A DNA stretch of 64,000 bases from NCBI RefSeq assembly GCF_014650075.1, contig NZ_BMUG01000020.1, positions 1 through 64,000 of the forward strand. Reading direction: 5' to 3'. The DNA comes from Streptomyces microflavus (GTDB lineage Bacteria > Actinomycetota > Actinomycetes > Streptomycetales > Streptomycetaceae). Positions 8,262 to 16,938 of the stretch are shown one piece after another; the stretch's first letter is position 1; every line of letters begins with the position of its first letter. The position numbers were made by a program, and so were the translations under genes. The notes under the pieces were generated by a model, which was not told the DNA's origin, ran no database searches, and was given only the letters and a program-made list of their open reading frames with translations.

Positions 8262-9238
8262 CGGTCGTTCTCCTTGCTGGTGCTCTCGCCGGGGGCGGCC
8301 GGGGCGTCCTCGGTGGTGGCCTCTGCCGCGGGGGCGGTGGCCTCCGGGGTGGTGGCCTCGGTGGTCTCCGCCGCTGCTGCGGCTTCGGCGGCTTCGACCT
8401 CGGCGACCTCCGCCGCGCCCGGGTCGCCTTCGAAGGGCTCGCCGAGGTAGGCGGCGACGACGCGGTCGTCGCCCTGGACCTCGGCGGCGGTGCCTTCGAC
8501 CAGTTTCTCGCCCTGGACGAGGCAGGCGACGCGGTCGCAGAGGTTGAAGATGAAGCGCATGTCGTGCTCGATGACGAGGACGGCGATGCCCTTGTCGCGG
8601 ATGGCGAAGATGAGTTCTTCGGCCGCGCGGGTCTCCTGCGGGTTCATGCCTGCGGTGGGTTCGTCGAGCAGGAGGAGGCCGGGCTCGCTGGCGAGCGCGC
8701 GGGCGATCTCCAGCTTGCGCTGTTCGCCGTAGGGGAGGTTGCGGGAGAGGTGTTCGGCCTTGTGGTCGAGGCCGACGAACTCCAGCAGTTCCATGGCCCG
8801 GGCCTTGGATTCGGCCTCGGCGCGGTGGAAGCCGGGGCCGCGGAGGAGGGCGGACCAGAGGCCTTCCTTGGTGCGGGTGTGGCGTCCGACGAGGACGTTC
8901 TCCAGGACGGTCATGTTGGAGAAGAGCCGGATGTTCTGGAAGGTGCGGGCGATGCCGGTCGCCGTGATCTTGAAGGATTTGGCGGGGAGGACGTTGCCCT
9001 TGTAGCGGACTTCGCCCTCGGTGGGGATGTAGAGGCCGGTGAGGCAGTTGAAGAAGGTGGTCTTGCCTGCGCCGTTGGGGCCGATGAGGCCGACGATCTC
9101 GCCGGAGTTGACGGTGAGGTCGACGGACCGGACGGCGGTGAGGCCGCCGAACCGCATCGTGACGCCGCGGGCGTCGAGGACGGTCTCGCCGGGTGCGCTC
9201 ACGGCTGCTGCCTCGGCGGTGGTGGTGTCGGTGGTCAT
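8258..9238 (-). CDS. livG: Branched-chain amino acid ABC transporter ATP-binding protein LivG, with extended C-terminus
   Basis: A 326-residue ABC ATPase. Walker A is GPNGAGKTT, the LivG-type signature is NLPYGEQRKLEIARAL, and Walker B is LLLLDEPTAGMNP. The core ends at about residue 275 (VVAAYLGEPF). A tail of some 50 Ala/Glu/Thr-rich residues follows and has no counterpart in the usual LivG of about 255-285 residues. The tail is low-complexity and acidic; its role is unknown. The start ATG at 9238 is 2 bp from the livM stop, and the downstream overlap with livF is 4 bp. Confidence 0.94.
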   Translation of the reverse strand: MTTDTTTAEAAAVSAPGETVLDARGVTMRFGGLTAVRSVDLTVNSGEIVGLIGPNGAGKTTFFNCLTGLYIPTEGEVRYKGNVLPAKSFKITATGIARTFQNIRLFSNMTVLENVLVGRHTRTKEGLWSALLRGPGFHRAEAESKARAMELLEFVGLDHKAEHLSRNLPYGEQRKLEIARALASEPGLLLLDEPTAGMNPQETRAAEELIFAIRDKGIAVLVIEHDMRFIFNLCDRVACLVQGEKLVEGTAAEVQGDDRVVAAYLGEPFEGDPGAAEVAEVEAAEAAAAAETTEATTPEATAPAAEATTEDAPAAPGESTSKENDR

Positions 9239-9240
9239 CG

Positions 9241-11073
9241 TCAGGCCCCTGCCTTGGTGAGAGTGGCGGGCGCTTCGTCCTTCTCGTGGAATTCGAGCTG
9301 TCGGCGGCGGTTGGCGATGAGGCCCTCGGGGCGGAAGCGCATGAGCAGGACCAGTGCGAGGCCGAAGGCGAAGAGCTGGTAGTCGCTCATGAACTGGAGC
9401 TTGGCCGGGATGAGGAAGAGCAGTGCGCCGCCGACGAGCGGGCCGCTGATCGTTCCCATGCCGCCGAGGACGACCGCTGCCAGGAGGAAGGCCGAGTTGG
9501 GAGGGACGGCGTGGGCGAACTGGTACTGCTCGGGGGTCACGGTGTAGGTGACGTGTGCCTGTACGGCTCCGGCGAGGCCGGCGAGGGTGGCGCCGAGGGC
9601 GAAGGCGATGAGCTTGGTGCGGAAGCCGTTGATGCCCATGGCTTCGGCGGCTGTCTCGTCCTCGCGGATGGCGACCCAGGCGCGGCCGATGCGGGATTCC
9701 GCGCTGCGGCGGAAGACCACGACCACGACGAGGGTGACCAGCAGCATCAGGAAGAAGTAGTTCGCGAAGCGGCCGATGGTGAACCCGGCGATGGTGTGGG
9801 TGGCGCCGAAGTCGAAGCCGAACATGGTGAGGTTCGGGATCGAGGAGATGCCGTTGGAGCCGTTGGTGACGTCGGGTCCTGAGGTGCCGTCGAGGTTGAG
9901 GACGGCGATGCGGAAGATCTCTCCGAAGCCGAGGGTCACGATGGCGAGGTAGTCGCCGCGCAGTCGCAGGGTGGGGGCGCCGATGAGGACGCCGAAGACC
10001 ATGGATGCGGTGGCGCCGACCAGGATGGCCTGCCAGAACGGCAGCTGGATGCCGAGCGGGGAGGTCGGGGAGCCGGAGACCAGGGCGGCGGCGTAGGCGC
10101 CGACGCCGAGGAAGGCGACGTATCCGAGGTCGAGGAGGCCGGCGAGGCCGACGACGATGTTCAGACCGAGGGCGACGGTGGCGAAGATGAGGATGTTGAC
10201 GCCGATGGTCGCGTACTGGTCGTCGGACTGGGTGAACGGGAAGGCCGCGGCGGCTACGAAGGCGCCGACGAGGGTCACGTTGCGGTGGCGTGCGGTGAGG
10301 GTGGAGACCCGCTGGATGAGGCCGGCTTTCTGGATCGCCGCGAAGCCGAAGCCAGCGGTGATGAGGAAGCCGATGAACAGCTGGTCGTACTCGGTGGTGA
10401 TGCCGTAGGTGAAGACGGCGAGGCCGAGTGCGAGGACGACCGCGACGATCAGGATCTCGATGTACGAGGGGAGGGTCTTCGCGGGCGGGGCGGGGGTGGT
10501 GGCGAGGGTGCCCTTGTAGACGGACCAGCGGTTGCTGAGGTTGTGCTTGAACTGGTCGAAGGCGCTGTCGTCGGGGTCGGCCGGGCTGGTTTCGGGCCGC
10601 TCGTAGGGCAGGGAGCGGGCGCCGAGCCAGCCGATGAGGGTGGCGGCCAGGGCGACGTAGGCGCCGGGTTCGAGGTTGACCGCGCCGCCGAGCTTGGTGC
10701 TGATGGCGCCGATGGTGAACCAGGCGGTGGCGAAGGCCGCGTAGGCGGCGAGCCGGATCGCGGGGTCGGCGCCCTGCGGGGTGAGCCAGTTCAGGCCCTT
10801 GATCCCGTAGGAGGAGAGGCCGAAGAGGGTGAGGAGTGCGCCGCTGACGAGGACGAGCCACTGGAGGCCGCCGGGGTAGCCGTAGACCGTGAGGTCGCCG
10901 GGGAAGGCGGAGGTCCAGGTCCAGGCGAGGAAGGCGGAGACGACGGTGAGTGCGCCGCCTGCGGTGGCTGTGGCCCGTGCGATGTGGGGCGGGAGGAGGG
11001 AGCCGCGGGTGGCCGGGGTGGCCGGTGCGGGTGCGGTGACCGTGGTGGTCTGTGTAGTGGTCATCGTGGTCAC
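9241..11073 (-). CDS. livM: Branched-chain amino acid ABC transporter permease LivM, long form
   Basis: A 610-residue membrane permease. The conserved LivM core lies in the C-terminal half, from about residue 255 to 590, with the permease loop GEIFRIAVLNLDG and the segment ESRIGRAWVAIREDETAAEAMGIN. The N-terminal 250 residues contain extra hydrophobic segments plus a charged loop, making it much longer than the E. coli protein (about 425 residues). The GTG at 11073 overlaps the livH stop (GTGA); an ATG at 11064 is an alternative. A poly-Thr run follows the start. Confidence 0.93.
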   Translation of the reverse strand: MTTMTTTQTTTVTAPAPATPATRGSLLPPHIARATATAGGALTVVSAFLAWTWTSAFPGDLTVYGYPGGLQWLVLVSGALLTLFGLSSYGIKGLNWLTPQGADPAIRLAAYAAFATAWFTIGAISTKLGGAVNLEPGAYVALAATLIGWLGARSLPYERPETSPADPDDSAFDQFKHNLSNRWSVYKGTLATTPAPPAKTLPSYIEILIVAVVLALGLAVFTYGITTEYDQLFIGFLITAGFGFAAIQKAGLIQRVSTLTARHRNVTLVGAFVAAAAFPFTQSDDQYATIGVNILIFATVALGLNIVVGLAGLLDLGYVAFLGVGAYAAALVSGSPTSPLGIQLPFWQAILVGATASMVFGVLIGAPTLRLRGDYLAIVTLGFGEIFRIAVLNLDGTSGPDVTNGSNGISSIPNLTMFGFDFGATHTIAGFTIGRFANYFFLMLLVTLVVVVVFRRSAESRIGRAWVAIREDETAAEAMGINGFRTKLIAFALGATLAGLAGAVQAHVTYTVTPEQYQFAHAVPPNSAFLLAAVVLGGMGTISGPLVGGALLFLIPAKLQFMSDYQLFAFGLALVLLMRFRPEGLIANRRRQLEFHEKDEAPATLTKAGA

Positions 11074-11999
11074 GCCCTGTCCGCGACGCGCTCGCCCATG
11101 ATGCCCTGGGGCCGGAAGAGGAGCACGAGGATGAGGAGTACGAACGCCCAGGCGTTGGCCCAGGACTGGCCGCCGAGCTGTTCGAGGCCGGGTATTTCGG
11201 CGACGTAGGCGGCTGCCATGGTCTCGGCGACGCCGAGGGTGAGGCCGCCGATCATGGCGCCGTAGATGTTGCCGATGCCGCCGAGGACGGCTGCGGTGAA
11301 GGCCTTGAGGCCGAGGAGGAAGCCCATGCGGAACTGGACTTCGCCGTACTTGAGGCCGTAGGCGACGGCTCCGATGGCGGCGAAGGTGGCGCCGAGGGCG
11401 AACGCGACCACGATGATGCGGTCGGTGTTGATGCCCATGAGCTTGGCGGTGTCCGGGTCCTGCGCGGTGGCCTGCATGCCGCGGCCGGTGCGGGTCTTGA
11501 CCACGAAGTAGCCGAGGACGGCCATCGACAGGGGGGCGGCGATGAGCAGGAAGACGTCACCGGTCTGGATGGTGACGGGGCCGAGCTCGAAGGGGCCGCC
11601 GGGGATTTCGGGGAAGGTGCGGGCGGACTTGGCGCCCGGGTACCAGGCCCATACGGCTTGCTGGAGGGCGAGCGAGAGGCCGATGGCGGTGATGAGTGGT
11701 GCGAGTCGTGGTCCGCCGCGCAGTGGCCGGTAGGCGAATCGTTCCGCTCCGACCGCGATGGTGGTGGCGACGACGATCGCGCCTATGAGCATGAGGGGGA
11801 GTGCGAGCAGCACGCTGGTGCCGCTGGGGAGTATGAGCCAGACCGTGAGGGCCCCGAAGCCGCCGGTCATGAAGATCTCGCCGTGGGCGAAGTTGATGAG
11901 CTGGACAATGCCATAGACCATCGTGTAGCCGATGGCGACGAGCCCGTACATCGATCCGAGTAGCAGGCCGTTGACCAGCTGTTGCGGCAGTTCGTTCAC
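11070..11999 (-). CDS. livH: Branched-chain amino acid ABC transporter permease LivH
   Basis: A 309-residue polytopic permease with the standard LivH opening (LVNGLLLGSMYGLVAIGYTM and VQLINFAHGEIFM) and the cytoplasmic coupling segment GRGMQATAQDPDTAKLMGIN. It pairs with LivM in the membrane. It lies downstream of the binding-protein gene, separated by a hairpin (12033-12070) that probably lowers expression of the permease and ATPase genes relative to the binding protein. Confidence 0.95.
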   Translation of the reverse strand: MNELPQQLVNGLLLGSMYGLVAIGYTMVYGIVQLINFAHGEIFMTGGFGALTVWLILPSGTSVLLALPLMLIGAIVVATTIAVGAERFAYRPLRGGPRLAPLITAIGLSLALQQAVWAWYPGAKSARTFPEIPGGPFELGPVTIQTGDVFLLIAAPLSMAVLGYFVVKTRTGRGMQATAQDPDTAKLMGINTDRIIVVAFALGATFAAIGAVAYGLKYGEVQFRMGFLLGLKAFTAAVLGGIGNIYGAMIGGLTLGVAETMAAAYVAEIPGLEQLGGQSWANAWAFVLLILVLLFRPQGIMGERVADRA

Positions 12000-12032
12000 C
12001 GCGGGTCCTCCGTGTCTTTCGCCGGGTATAGA

Positions 12033-12070
12033 GCAGCGCGGGGTGCCTGGTGTGCGGCCCCCCGCGCTGC
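12033..12070 (-). terminator. Intra-operon hairpin between livJ and livH (attenuator-like)
   Basis: GCAGCGCGGGG (12033-12043) pairs perfectly with CCCCGCGCTGC (12060-12070) across a 16-nt loop. Such hairpins after the binding-protein gene commonly give more binding protein than membrane components, by partial termination or by protecting the upstream mRNA from 3' decay. Confidence 0.6.
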
Positions 12071-12094
12071 CGGTGGTAGGTCAGGCTGGTGGTG

Positions 12095-13333
12095 TCAGCT
12101 GGTGAGCTCGCCGGACTTGACCGCGGCCCAGTTGCCGTCCTTGTACTCGTAGACGGTGAGCTGCTTGTTGGTGGTGTCACCGAACTCGTCGAAGGAGACC
12201 TTGCCGGTCACGCCTTCGAAGTCGACCTTGCCGACGGCCTCGGCGACCTTGGCGCGGGCGTCGCTCGGGAGCTTGCCGTCGTTGGCCTCGACGACGGCCT
12301 TGACGGCCTCGATGATCGACCAGGCGGCGTCGTAGGAGTAGCCGCCGTAAGCCTCGAAGGGCTCCTTGTAGCCGGCCTTCTCGTAGTTCGCGACGAACTC
12401 CTTGGCGGACGGCAGGGTCTCGATCGGCGCGCCGACGGAGGTGGCGAGGTCGCCCACGCCTTCCGCGCCGGAGAGCTTGATGTACTCGCCGCTGTAGATG
12501 CCGTCGCCGCCGACGAGCGGGATCTTGGCGCCGGCCTTCTTGATCTGCTTGCTCAGCGGGCCTGCGGCGGGGTACTCGCCGCCGTAGTAGACGACGTCGG
12601 CGCCGGAGCTCTTGACCTTGGTGGCGACCGAGGAGAAGTCCTTGGTCTCGGGGTCGATGTGCTCGGTGCCGGCGATCTTGCCACCGAGCTTCTCGAACTC
12701 GGCCTTGAAGGTGCCGGCCAGGCCTGCGCCGTAGGTCTTCTTGTCGTCGATGACGAAGACGTTCTTCTTCTTGGCGTCGTTGAAGAGGTACTGCGCCGCG
12801 AAGGGGCCCTGGACGGCGTCCGTGGTCGCGGTGCGGAAGTAGGAGGCGAACGGGCGGGCCTTGGTGCCGCCGTTCCAGTCCTGGCCCTGGGTGAGGGAGG
12901 GCGAGGTGTTCGCCGGGGAGACCTGGACGAGCTTGGCGTCGGCCAGGACCTTCTGCATGGACTCGCCGACGGACGAGTTCAGCGGGCCGACGGTGCCGAG
13001 GACCTTCTTGTTGGCGACGAACTTGCTGGCGTTCTGCTGTCCGGAGGACGGCTGGGCCTGGTCGTCGAGCGCCTGGATCTCGAAGGTGATGCCTTCGACG
13101 TACTTCTTGGAGTTGGCCTGCTTGACGGCGAGGTCGGCGGAGTTCTTGATGCCGAGGCCGAGGGCGGACAGGTCGCCGGTGAGCGGGGCGTCGAGGCCGA
13201 TGACGACGGTCTGGGTGCCACCGTCGCCGCCGCTGCCGTCGTTGCCGCTGTCGTCACGCGATCCACAGGCGGTGAGGGTGAGTGCTCCGGTGGTGAGCAC
13301 GGCAGTGAGTATGAGCAAAGAACGGTGTCGCAC
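12095..13333 (-). CDS. livJ: Branched-chain amino acid ABC transporter substrate-binding lipoprotein
   Basis: A 412-residue extracytoplasmic binding protein. The GTG at 13333 starts VRHRSLLILTAVL and has AAGGA upstream. The signal peptide ends in a lipobox (LTAC, Cys near residue 21), followed by a Gly/Asp/Ser linker and a type I periplasmic-binding fold (VVIGLDAPLTGDLSALGLGI, then VGPLNSSVGESMQKVLADAKLVQVSPANT). It captures the solute outside and delivers it to LivHM. It is the first gene of the operon. An upstream in-frame extension to 13714 is Pro/Arg-rich and non-coding in character. Confidence 0.95.
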   Translation of the reverse strand: MRHRSLLILTAVLTTGALTLTACGSRDDSGNDGSGGDGGTQTVVIGLDAPLTGDLSALGLGIKNSADLAVKQANSKKYVEGITFEIQALDDQAQPSSGQQNASKFVANKKVLGTVGPLNSSVGESMQKVLADAKLVQVSPANTSPSLTQGQDWNGGTKARPFASYFRTATTDAVQGPFAAQYLFNDAKKKNVFVIDDKKTYGAGLAGTFKAEFEKLGGKIAGTEHIDPETKDFSSVATKVKSSGADVVYYGGEYPAAGPLSKQIKKAGAKIPLVGGDGIYSGEYIKLSGAEGVGDLATSVGAPIETLPSAKEFVANYEKAGYKEPFEAYGGYSYDAAWSIIEAVKAVVEANDGKLPSDARAKVAEAVGKVDFEGVTGKVSFDEFGDTTNKQLTVYEYKDGNWAAVKSGELTS

Positions 13334-13868
13334 GAAAAGTCCTTTCCCTGGCGCGGCCTCCTCTGCTTGAGGTGCCGTGTCGGTCGCCGGGCCGTACTGA
13401 GTGGTGCGAGGGGGCTGTGCAGCAGACGTGCCCGGCGGCGCGGTGACTGGCGGTGACTCTAAGCGCAGCTGAGGGCCTCCGGGACGGGTCGGCGACGGAT
13501 GTGACGCTCTTGTTATGCCGTTGAGCAAGGCTTGAGGTTCCTGGGTGTGGATGTGTGGCTTTGGCACGGAGTGCGGAATGACCACATGCTGAGAACGCGC
13601 AGCTCTGCTAAGGGGCTTGGGGTGATCTTGGTGCTGACGCGAGGTGGGGGTGGCGTCGGGCGTGCCGGTGCTCCCCGGGGGCCTCGGGCCGGGGTGGGCG
13701 GCTGGTTCTCGCATTTCGTGCTTGTTACGCAGTGTTACGGCCGCGAAGGTGCGTTCGAGTCCGCTGAGGCCAATGTGGCTGCTGAGTGGCTCATGGAACG
13801 TCGTGCGGCGTCAAGGGTGTTGACCGAGTGTGGTGATCAACGTGGTGGGAATTGGTGGGGATATGGCG
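13334..13868. other. 535-bp intergenic region upstream of livJ
   Basis: No convincing gene. Open frames here (13532-14254 plus, 13791-13994 minus) lack ribosome-binding sites and family resemblance. It should hold the liv promoter. On the minus strand a TAGAGT (about 13453-13459) resembles a -10 box but has no good -35. The region is somewhat less GC-biased than the coding sequence around it. Confidence 0.5.
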
Positions 13869-13908
13869 CTGCCCGGCCGGAATGCGAGGTGCGATTCCGG
13901 CCGGGCAG
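13869..13908 (-). terminator. 15-bp perfect hairpin downstream of thioesterase gene
   Basis: CTGCCCGGCCGGAAT (13869-13883) and its exact reverse complement (13894-13908) enclose a 10-nt loop. It lies 57 bp past the stop of the minus-strand thioesterase gene. Confidence 0.75.
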
Positions 13909-13965
13909 TGGGGCCTTGCGGCGGTGGTACGGGGGTGGTGTGGCGTGCTGTCGGGAGTGCGGGTG

Positions 13966-14436
13966 TCAGCTCGCGTCGGGGCGGGGGGCGTCACGGAGGA
14001 GGCAGGTGAGACGGGCGGTACAGACCCGCTTGTCCTGTTCGTCGGTGATGACGATCTCGTACGTGGCGGTCGAGCGGCCGCGGTGTACGGGGGTGGCGAC
14101 GCCGGTGACGAGGCCGCTGCGGGCGCCGCGGTGGTGGGTGCAGTTCAGGTCGACGCCGACGGCGATCTTGCCTGCGCCGCCGTGGAGCATGGAGCCGATG
14201 GAGCCAAGGGTCTCGGCGAGGACTGCGGAGGCGCCGCCGTGCAGGAGGCCGTAGGGCTGGGTGTTTCCTTCGACGGGCATGGTGCCGACGACGCGGTCGG
14301 CGGCGGCCTCGACGATGGTCACGCCCATGCGTTCGCCGAGGTGGCCTGCGGAGAAGAGGGCGGGCAGGTCGATGCCGAGTGCCGCGTACTCGTCGATGAC
14401 TTCCTGCGGGAAGAGGGGTGCGGTGTGCTCGCCCAT
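13966..14436 (-). CDS. PaaI-type hotdog-fold thioesterase
   Basis: A 156-residue acyl-CoA thioesterase of the PaaI/4HBT superfamily. The active-site region reads QPYGLLHGGASAVLAETLGS: the HGG turn followed by a catalytic acidic residue (Glu) on the long helix. A second conserved strand is VGVDLNCTHHRGARSG. Substrate is not predictable; PaaI relatives hydrolyse aryl- or phenylacetyl-CoA esters, often as housekeeping release of blocked CoA. It is followed by its own terminator and lies 89 bp downstream of the FdhF/YdeP gene, so it could be co-transcribed with it. Confidence 0.85.
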   Translation of the reverse strand: MGEHTAPLFPQEVIDEYAALGIDLPALFSAGHLGERMGVTIVEAAADRVVGTMPVEGNTQPYGLLHGGASAVLAETLGSIGSMLHGGAGKIAVGVDLNCTHHRGARSGLVTGVATPVHRGRSTATYEIVITDEQDKRVCTARLTCLLRDAPRPDAS

Positions 14437-14525
14437 GGATCCGGCTCCGATCGTCTGCGCTGGTTCATTGCTGTGTGCACTGTTCTTACCAGACGACTGA
14501 GCAAACGCTTAGGGGGTGGCGGTTC

Positions 14526-16811
14526 TCAGTCGGTGGCCTCTGTGCTCTCGAAGCGGATCACGACCGACTTGCTGGCCGGGGTGTTGCTGGTGTCCGCGGT
14601 GGAGCCGAGCGGGACCAGGACGTTGGTCTCGGGGTAGTAGGCGGCGGCGCAGCCACGGGCGGTGGGGTAGTGGACGACGCGGAAGCCCTCCGCGCGGCGT
14701 TCCACGCCGTCCTTCCACTCGCTGACGAGGTCGGTGTAGGCGCCGTCGGTGAGGCCGAGGGCTTCCGCGTCGTCGGGGTTGACCATGACGATGCGGCGGC
14801 CGCCCTTGATGCCGCGGTAGCGGTCGTCGAGGCCGTAGATGGTGGTGTTGTACTGGTCGTGGGAGCGCAAGGTCTGCAACAGGAGCCTGCCTGCGGGGAG
14901 TTCGGGGAACTCGACGGGCGCTGCGGTGAAGTTGGCGCGTCCGGTGGCGGTGGGGAAGCGGCGTTCGTCGCGGGGGGCGTGGGGGAGGGCGAAGCCGCCG
15001 GGGTGGGCGGCGATGCGGGTGTTGAAGTCCTCGAAGCCGGCGACGACGCGGGAGATCCGGTCGCGGATGGTGGCGTAGTCCCGCTCGAACTCCTCCCACG
15101 GCGTACGGGAGTCGGCGCCTAGGACCGCGCGGGCGAGGCGGGCGACGATCGCCGGCTCGGAGAGGAGGTGGGGGCTCGCGGGGGTGAGGTTGCCCCGGGA
15201 GGCGTGGACCATGCCCATGGAGTCCTCGACGGTCACGAACTGCTTGCCGCTGGCCTGGGTGTCCTTGTCGGTGCGGCCGAGCGTCGGCAGGATCAGGGCG
15301 CGGGTGCCGGTGACGGCGTGCGAGCGGTTGAGCTTGGTCGACACGTGGACGGTGAGGCGGGCGCGGCGCATCGCGGCCTCGGTGACCGTGGTGTCGGGGG
15401 TGGCGGCGACGAAGTTGCCGCCCATGGCGAAGAAGACCTTGGCCTCCCCGTCGCGCAGGGCCTGGATGGAGCGCACCACGTCGTAGCCGTGGTGGCGGGG
15501 CGAGGTGATGCCGAACTCCTTGTCGAGGGCGTCGAGGAAGGCCGGGGCGGGCCGTTCGAAGATGCCCATGGTGCGGTCGCCCTGGACGTTGGAGTGGCCG
15601 CGCACGGGGCAGACCCCGGCGCCGGGGCGGCCGATGTTTCCGCGCAGGAGAAGGAAGTTGACGACTTCGCGGATGGTGGGCACGGAGTGCTTGTGCTGGG
15701 TGAGTCCCATGGCCCAGCAGACGATGGTGCGCTCCGAGGCGAGGACCATGGTGAGGGCCTGCTCGATCTCGGGGCGGGTGAGGCCGGTGGCGGCGAGGGT
15801 CTCGTCCCAGTCGGCGGCTTCGGCGGCCTTGGCGAACTCCTCGTAACCGTGGGTGTGTTCGGTGATGAAGGCGGTGTCGACGGCGCCTTCGGTGGCGAGG
15901 ATCAGCTTGTTGAGGAGGCGGAAGAGGGCCTGGTCGCCGCCGATGCGGATCTGGAGGAAGAGGTCGTTGAGCGGTGTGCCCCTGAGCATGCCGTGCGGGG
16001 TCTGCGGGTTCTTGAACCGCTCCATGCCGGCTTCGGGGAGCGGGTTCACCGAGATGATCTTCGCTCCGGAGTTCTTGGCCTTCTCCAGGGCGGAGAGCAT
16101 CCGGGGGTGGTTGGTGCCGGGGTTCTGTCCGGCGACGATGATCAGGTCGGCCTGGTGGATGTCCTCCAGGGAGACGCTGCCCTTGCCGATGCCGATGGTC
16201 TCGTTGAGCGCCGAGCCGGACGACTCGTGGCACATGTTGGAGCAGTCGGGGAGGTTGTTGGTGCCGAACTCGCGGGCGAAGAGCTGGAGGAGGAACGCGG
16301 CCTCGTTGCTGGTGCGCCCCGAGGTGTAGAAGAGGGCCTCGTCGGGGGAGGCCAGGGCGGTCAGCTCCTCGGCGATGACCGCGAAGGCGCGTTCCCAGGT
16401 GATGGCCTCGTACCGGTCGGCGCCTTCGGGGAGGTACACCGGCTGGGTGATCCTGCCCTGCTGGCCCAGCCAGTAGCCGCTGCGCTCGGCGAGGTCGGCG
16501 ACGGGGTGCGCGGCGAAGAAGTCGGGGGTGACGCGGCGCAGGGTCGCCTCTTCGGCGACGGCCTTCGCCCCGTTCTCGCAGAATTCGGCGGTGTGCCGCT
16601 TCTCGCCCTCGGGCCAGGCGCAGCCGGGGCAGTCGAAGCCGTTCTTCTGGTTGACCTTGAGGAGGGTCTGCGCGGTGCGGCGCACGCCCATCTGCTGCTG
16701 GGCGATGCGCAGGGAGTGGGCGACGGCGGGCAGTCCGGCGGCGGCGTGCGGGGCCGCTTCGACCTGCGGGGCGTCCTGGACCGGGTCACCGGTCGGCGGC
16801 TTGCTGGCCAT
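14526..16811 (-). CDS. FdhF/YdeP family molybdopterin oxidoreductase
   Basis: A 761-residue molybdenum-cofactor oxidoreductase of the YdeP branch. Motifs visible are CPGCAWPEG near residue 60, FYTSGRTSNEAAFL, the molybdenum-ligand region DCSNMCHESSG, then VCPVRGHSNVQGDR, FAMGGNFVAATPD and the C-terminal dinucleotide-binding domain (LRSHDQYNTTIYG). It lacks the N-terminal 4Fe-4S motif of true formate dehydrogenases. Family members are implicated in acid tolerance or formate-like oxidation, but the substrate is unknown. The start at 16811 (MASKPPTG) has a purine-rich AAGGGGAG upstream; an ATG at 16841 is less likely. It is divergent from polA. Confidence 0.9.
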   Translation of the reverse strand: MASKPPTGDPVQDAPQVEAAPHAAAGLPAVAHSLRIAQQQMGVRRTAQTLLKVNQKNGFDCPGCAWPEGEKRHTAEFCENGAKAVAEEATLRRVTPDFFAAHPVADLAERSGYWLGQQGRITQPVYLPEGADRYEAITWERAFAVIAEELTALASPDEALFYTSGRTSNEAAFLLQLFAREFGTNNLPDCSNMCHESSGSALNETIGIGKGSVSLEDIHQADLIIVAGQNPGTNHPRMLSALEKAKNSGAKIISVNPLPEAGMERFKNPQTPHGMLRGTPLNDLFLQIRIGGDQALFRLLNKLILATEGAVDTAFITEHTHGYEEFAKAAEAADWDETLAATGLTRPEIEQALTMVLASERTIVCWAMGLTQHKHSVPTIREVVNFLLLRGNIGRPGAGVCPVRGHSNVQGDRTMGIFERPAPAFLDALDKEFGITSPRHHGYDVVRSIQALRDGEAKVFFAMGGNFVAATPDTTVTEAAMRRARLTVHVSTKLNRSHAVTGTRALILPTLGRTDKDTQASGKQFVTVEDSMGMVHASRGNLTPASPHLLSEPAIVARLARAVLGADSRTPWEEFERDYATIRDRISRVVAGFEDFNTRIAAHPGGFALPHAPRDERRFPTATGRANFTAAPVEFPELPAGRLLLQTLRSHDQYNTTIYGLDDRYRGIKGGRRIVMVNPDDAEALGLTDGAYTDLVSEWKDGVERRAEGFRVVHYPTARGCAAAYYPETNVLVPLGSTADTSNTPASKSVVIRFESTEATD

Positions 16812-16908
16812 GATGCTGCTCCCCTTCGAGCGCTCTTCCACGTGGCGAGGTATTGCATGTCCTCACCATCGATCCTGTCACGGCCGCGCAAGGTGGTGCC
16901 GGTCCGGA

Positions 16909-16931
16909 TTGTCAGTGGGGCGTGGCAGGAT
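16909..16931 (+). promoter_or_regulatory. RecA-NDp/PafBC-type promoter of polA, leaderless
   Basis: TTGTCAGTGGG (16909-16919), 6 nt, then CAGGAT (16926-16931), with the GTG start 7 nt later. This matches the actinobacterial LexA-independent DNA-damage promoter consensus TTGTCRGTG-N8-TANNNT, apart from C in place of T at the first -10 base. The spacing implies a leaderless mRNA. Confidence 0.75.
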
Positions 16932-16938
16932 CGGGGGC

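Noticed and set aside
12089..13456. 455-residue plus-strand open frame opposite livJ
   Set aside because: Mirror of the binding-protein gene; Leu/Gly/Val/Asp-rich with no motif.
13532..14254. Plus-strand open frame in the liv-thioesterase intergenic region
   Set aside because: No ribosome-binding site, low-complexity Gly/Arg/Val composition, and it runs antisense into the thioesterase gene.
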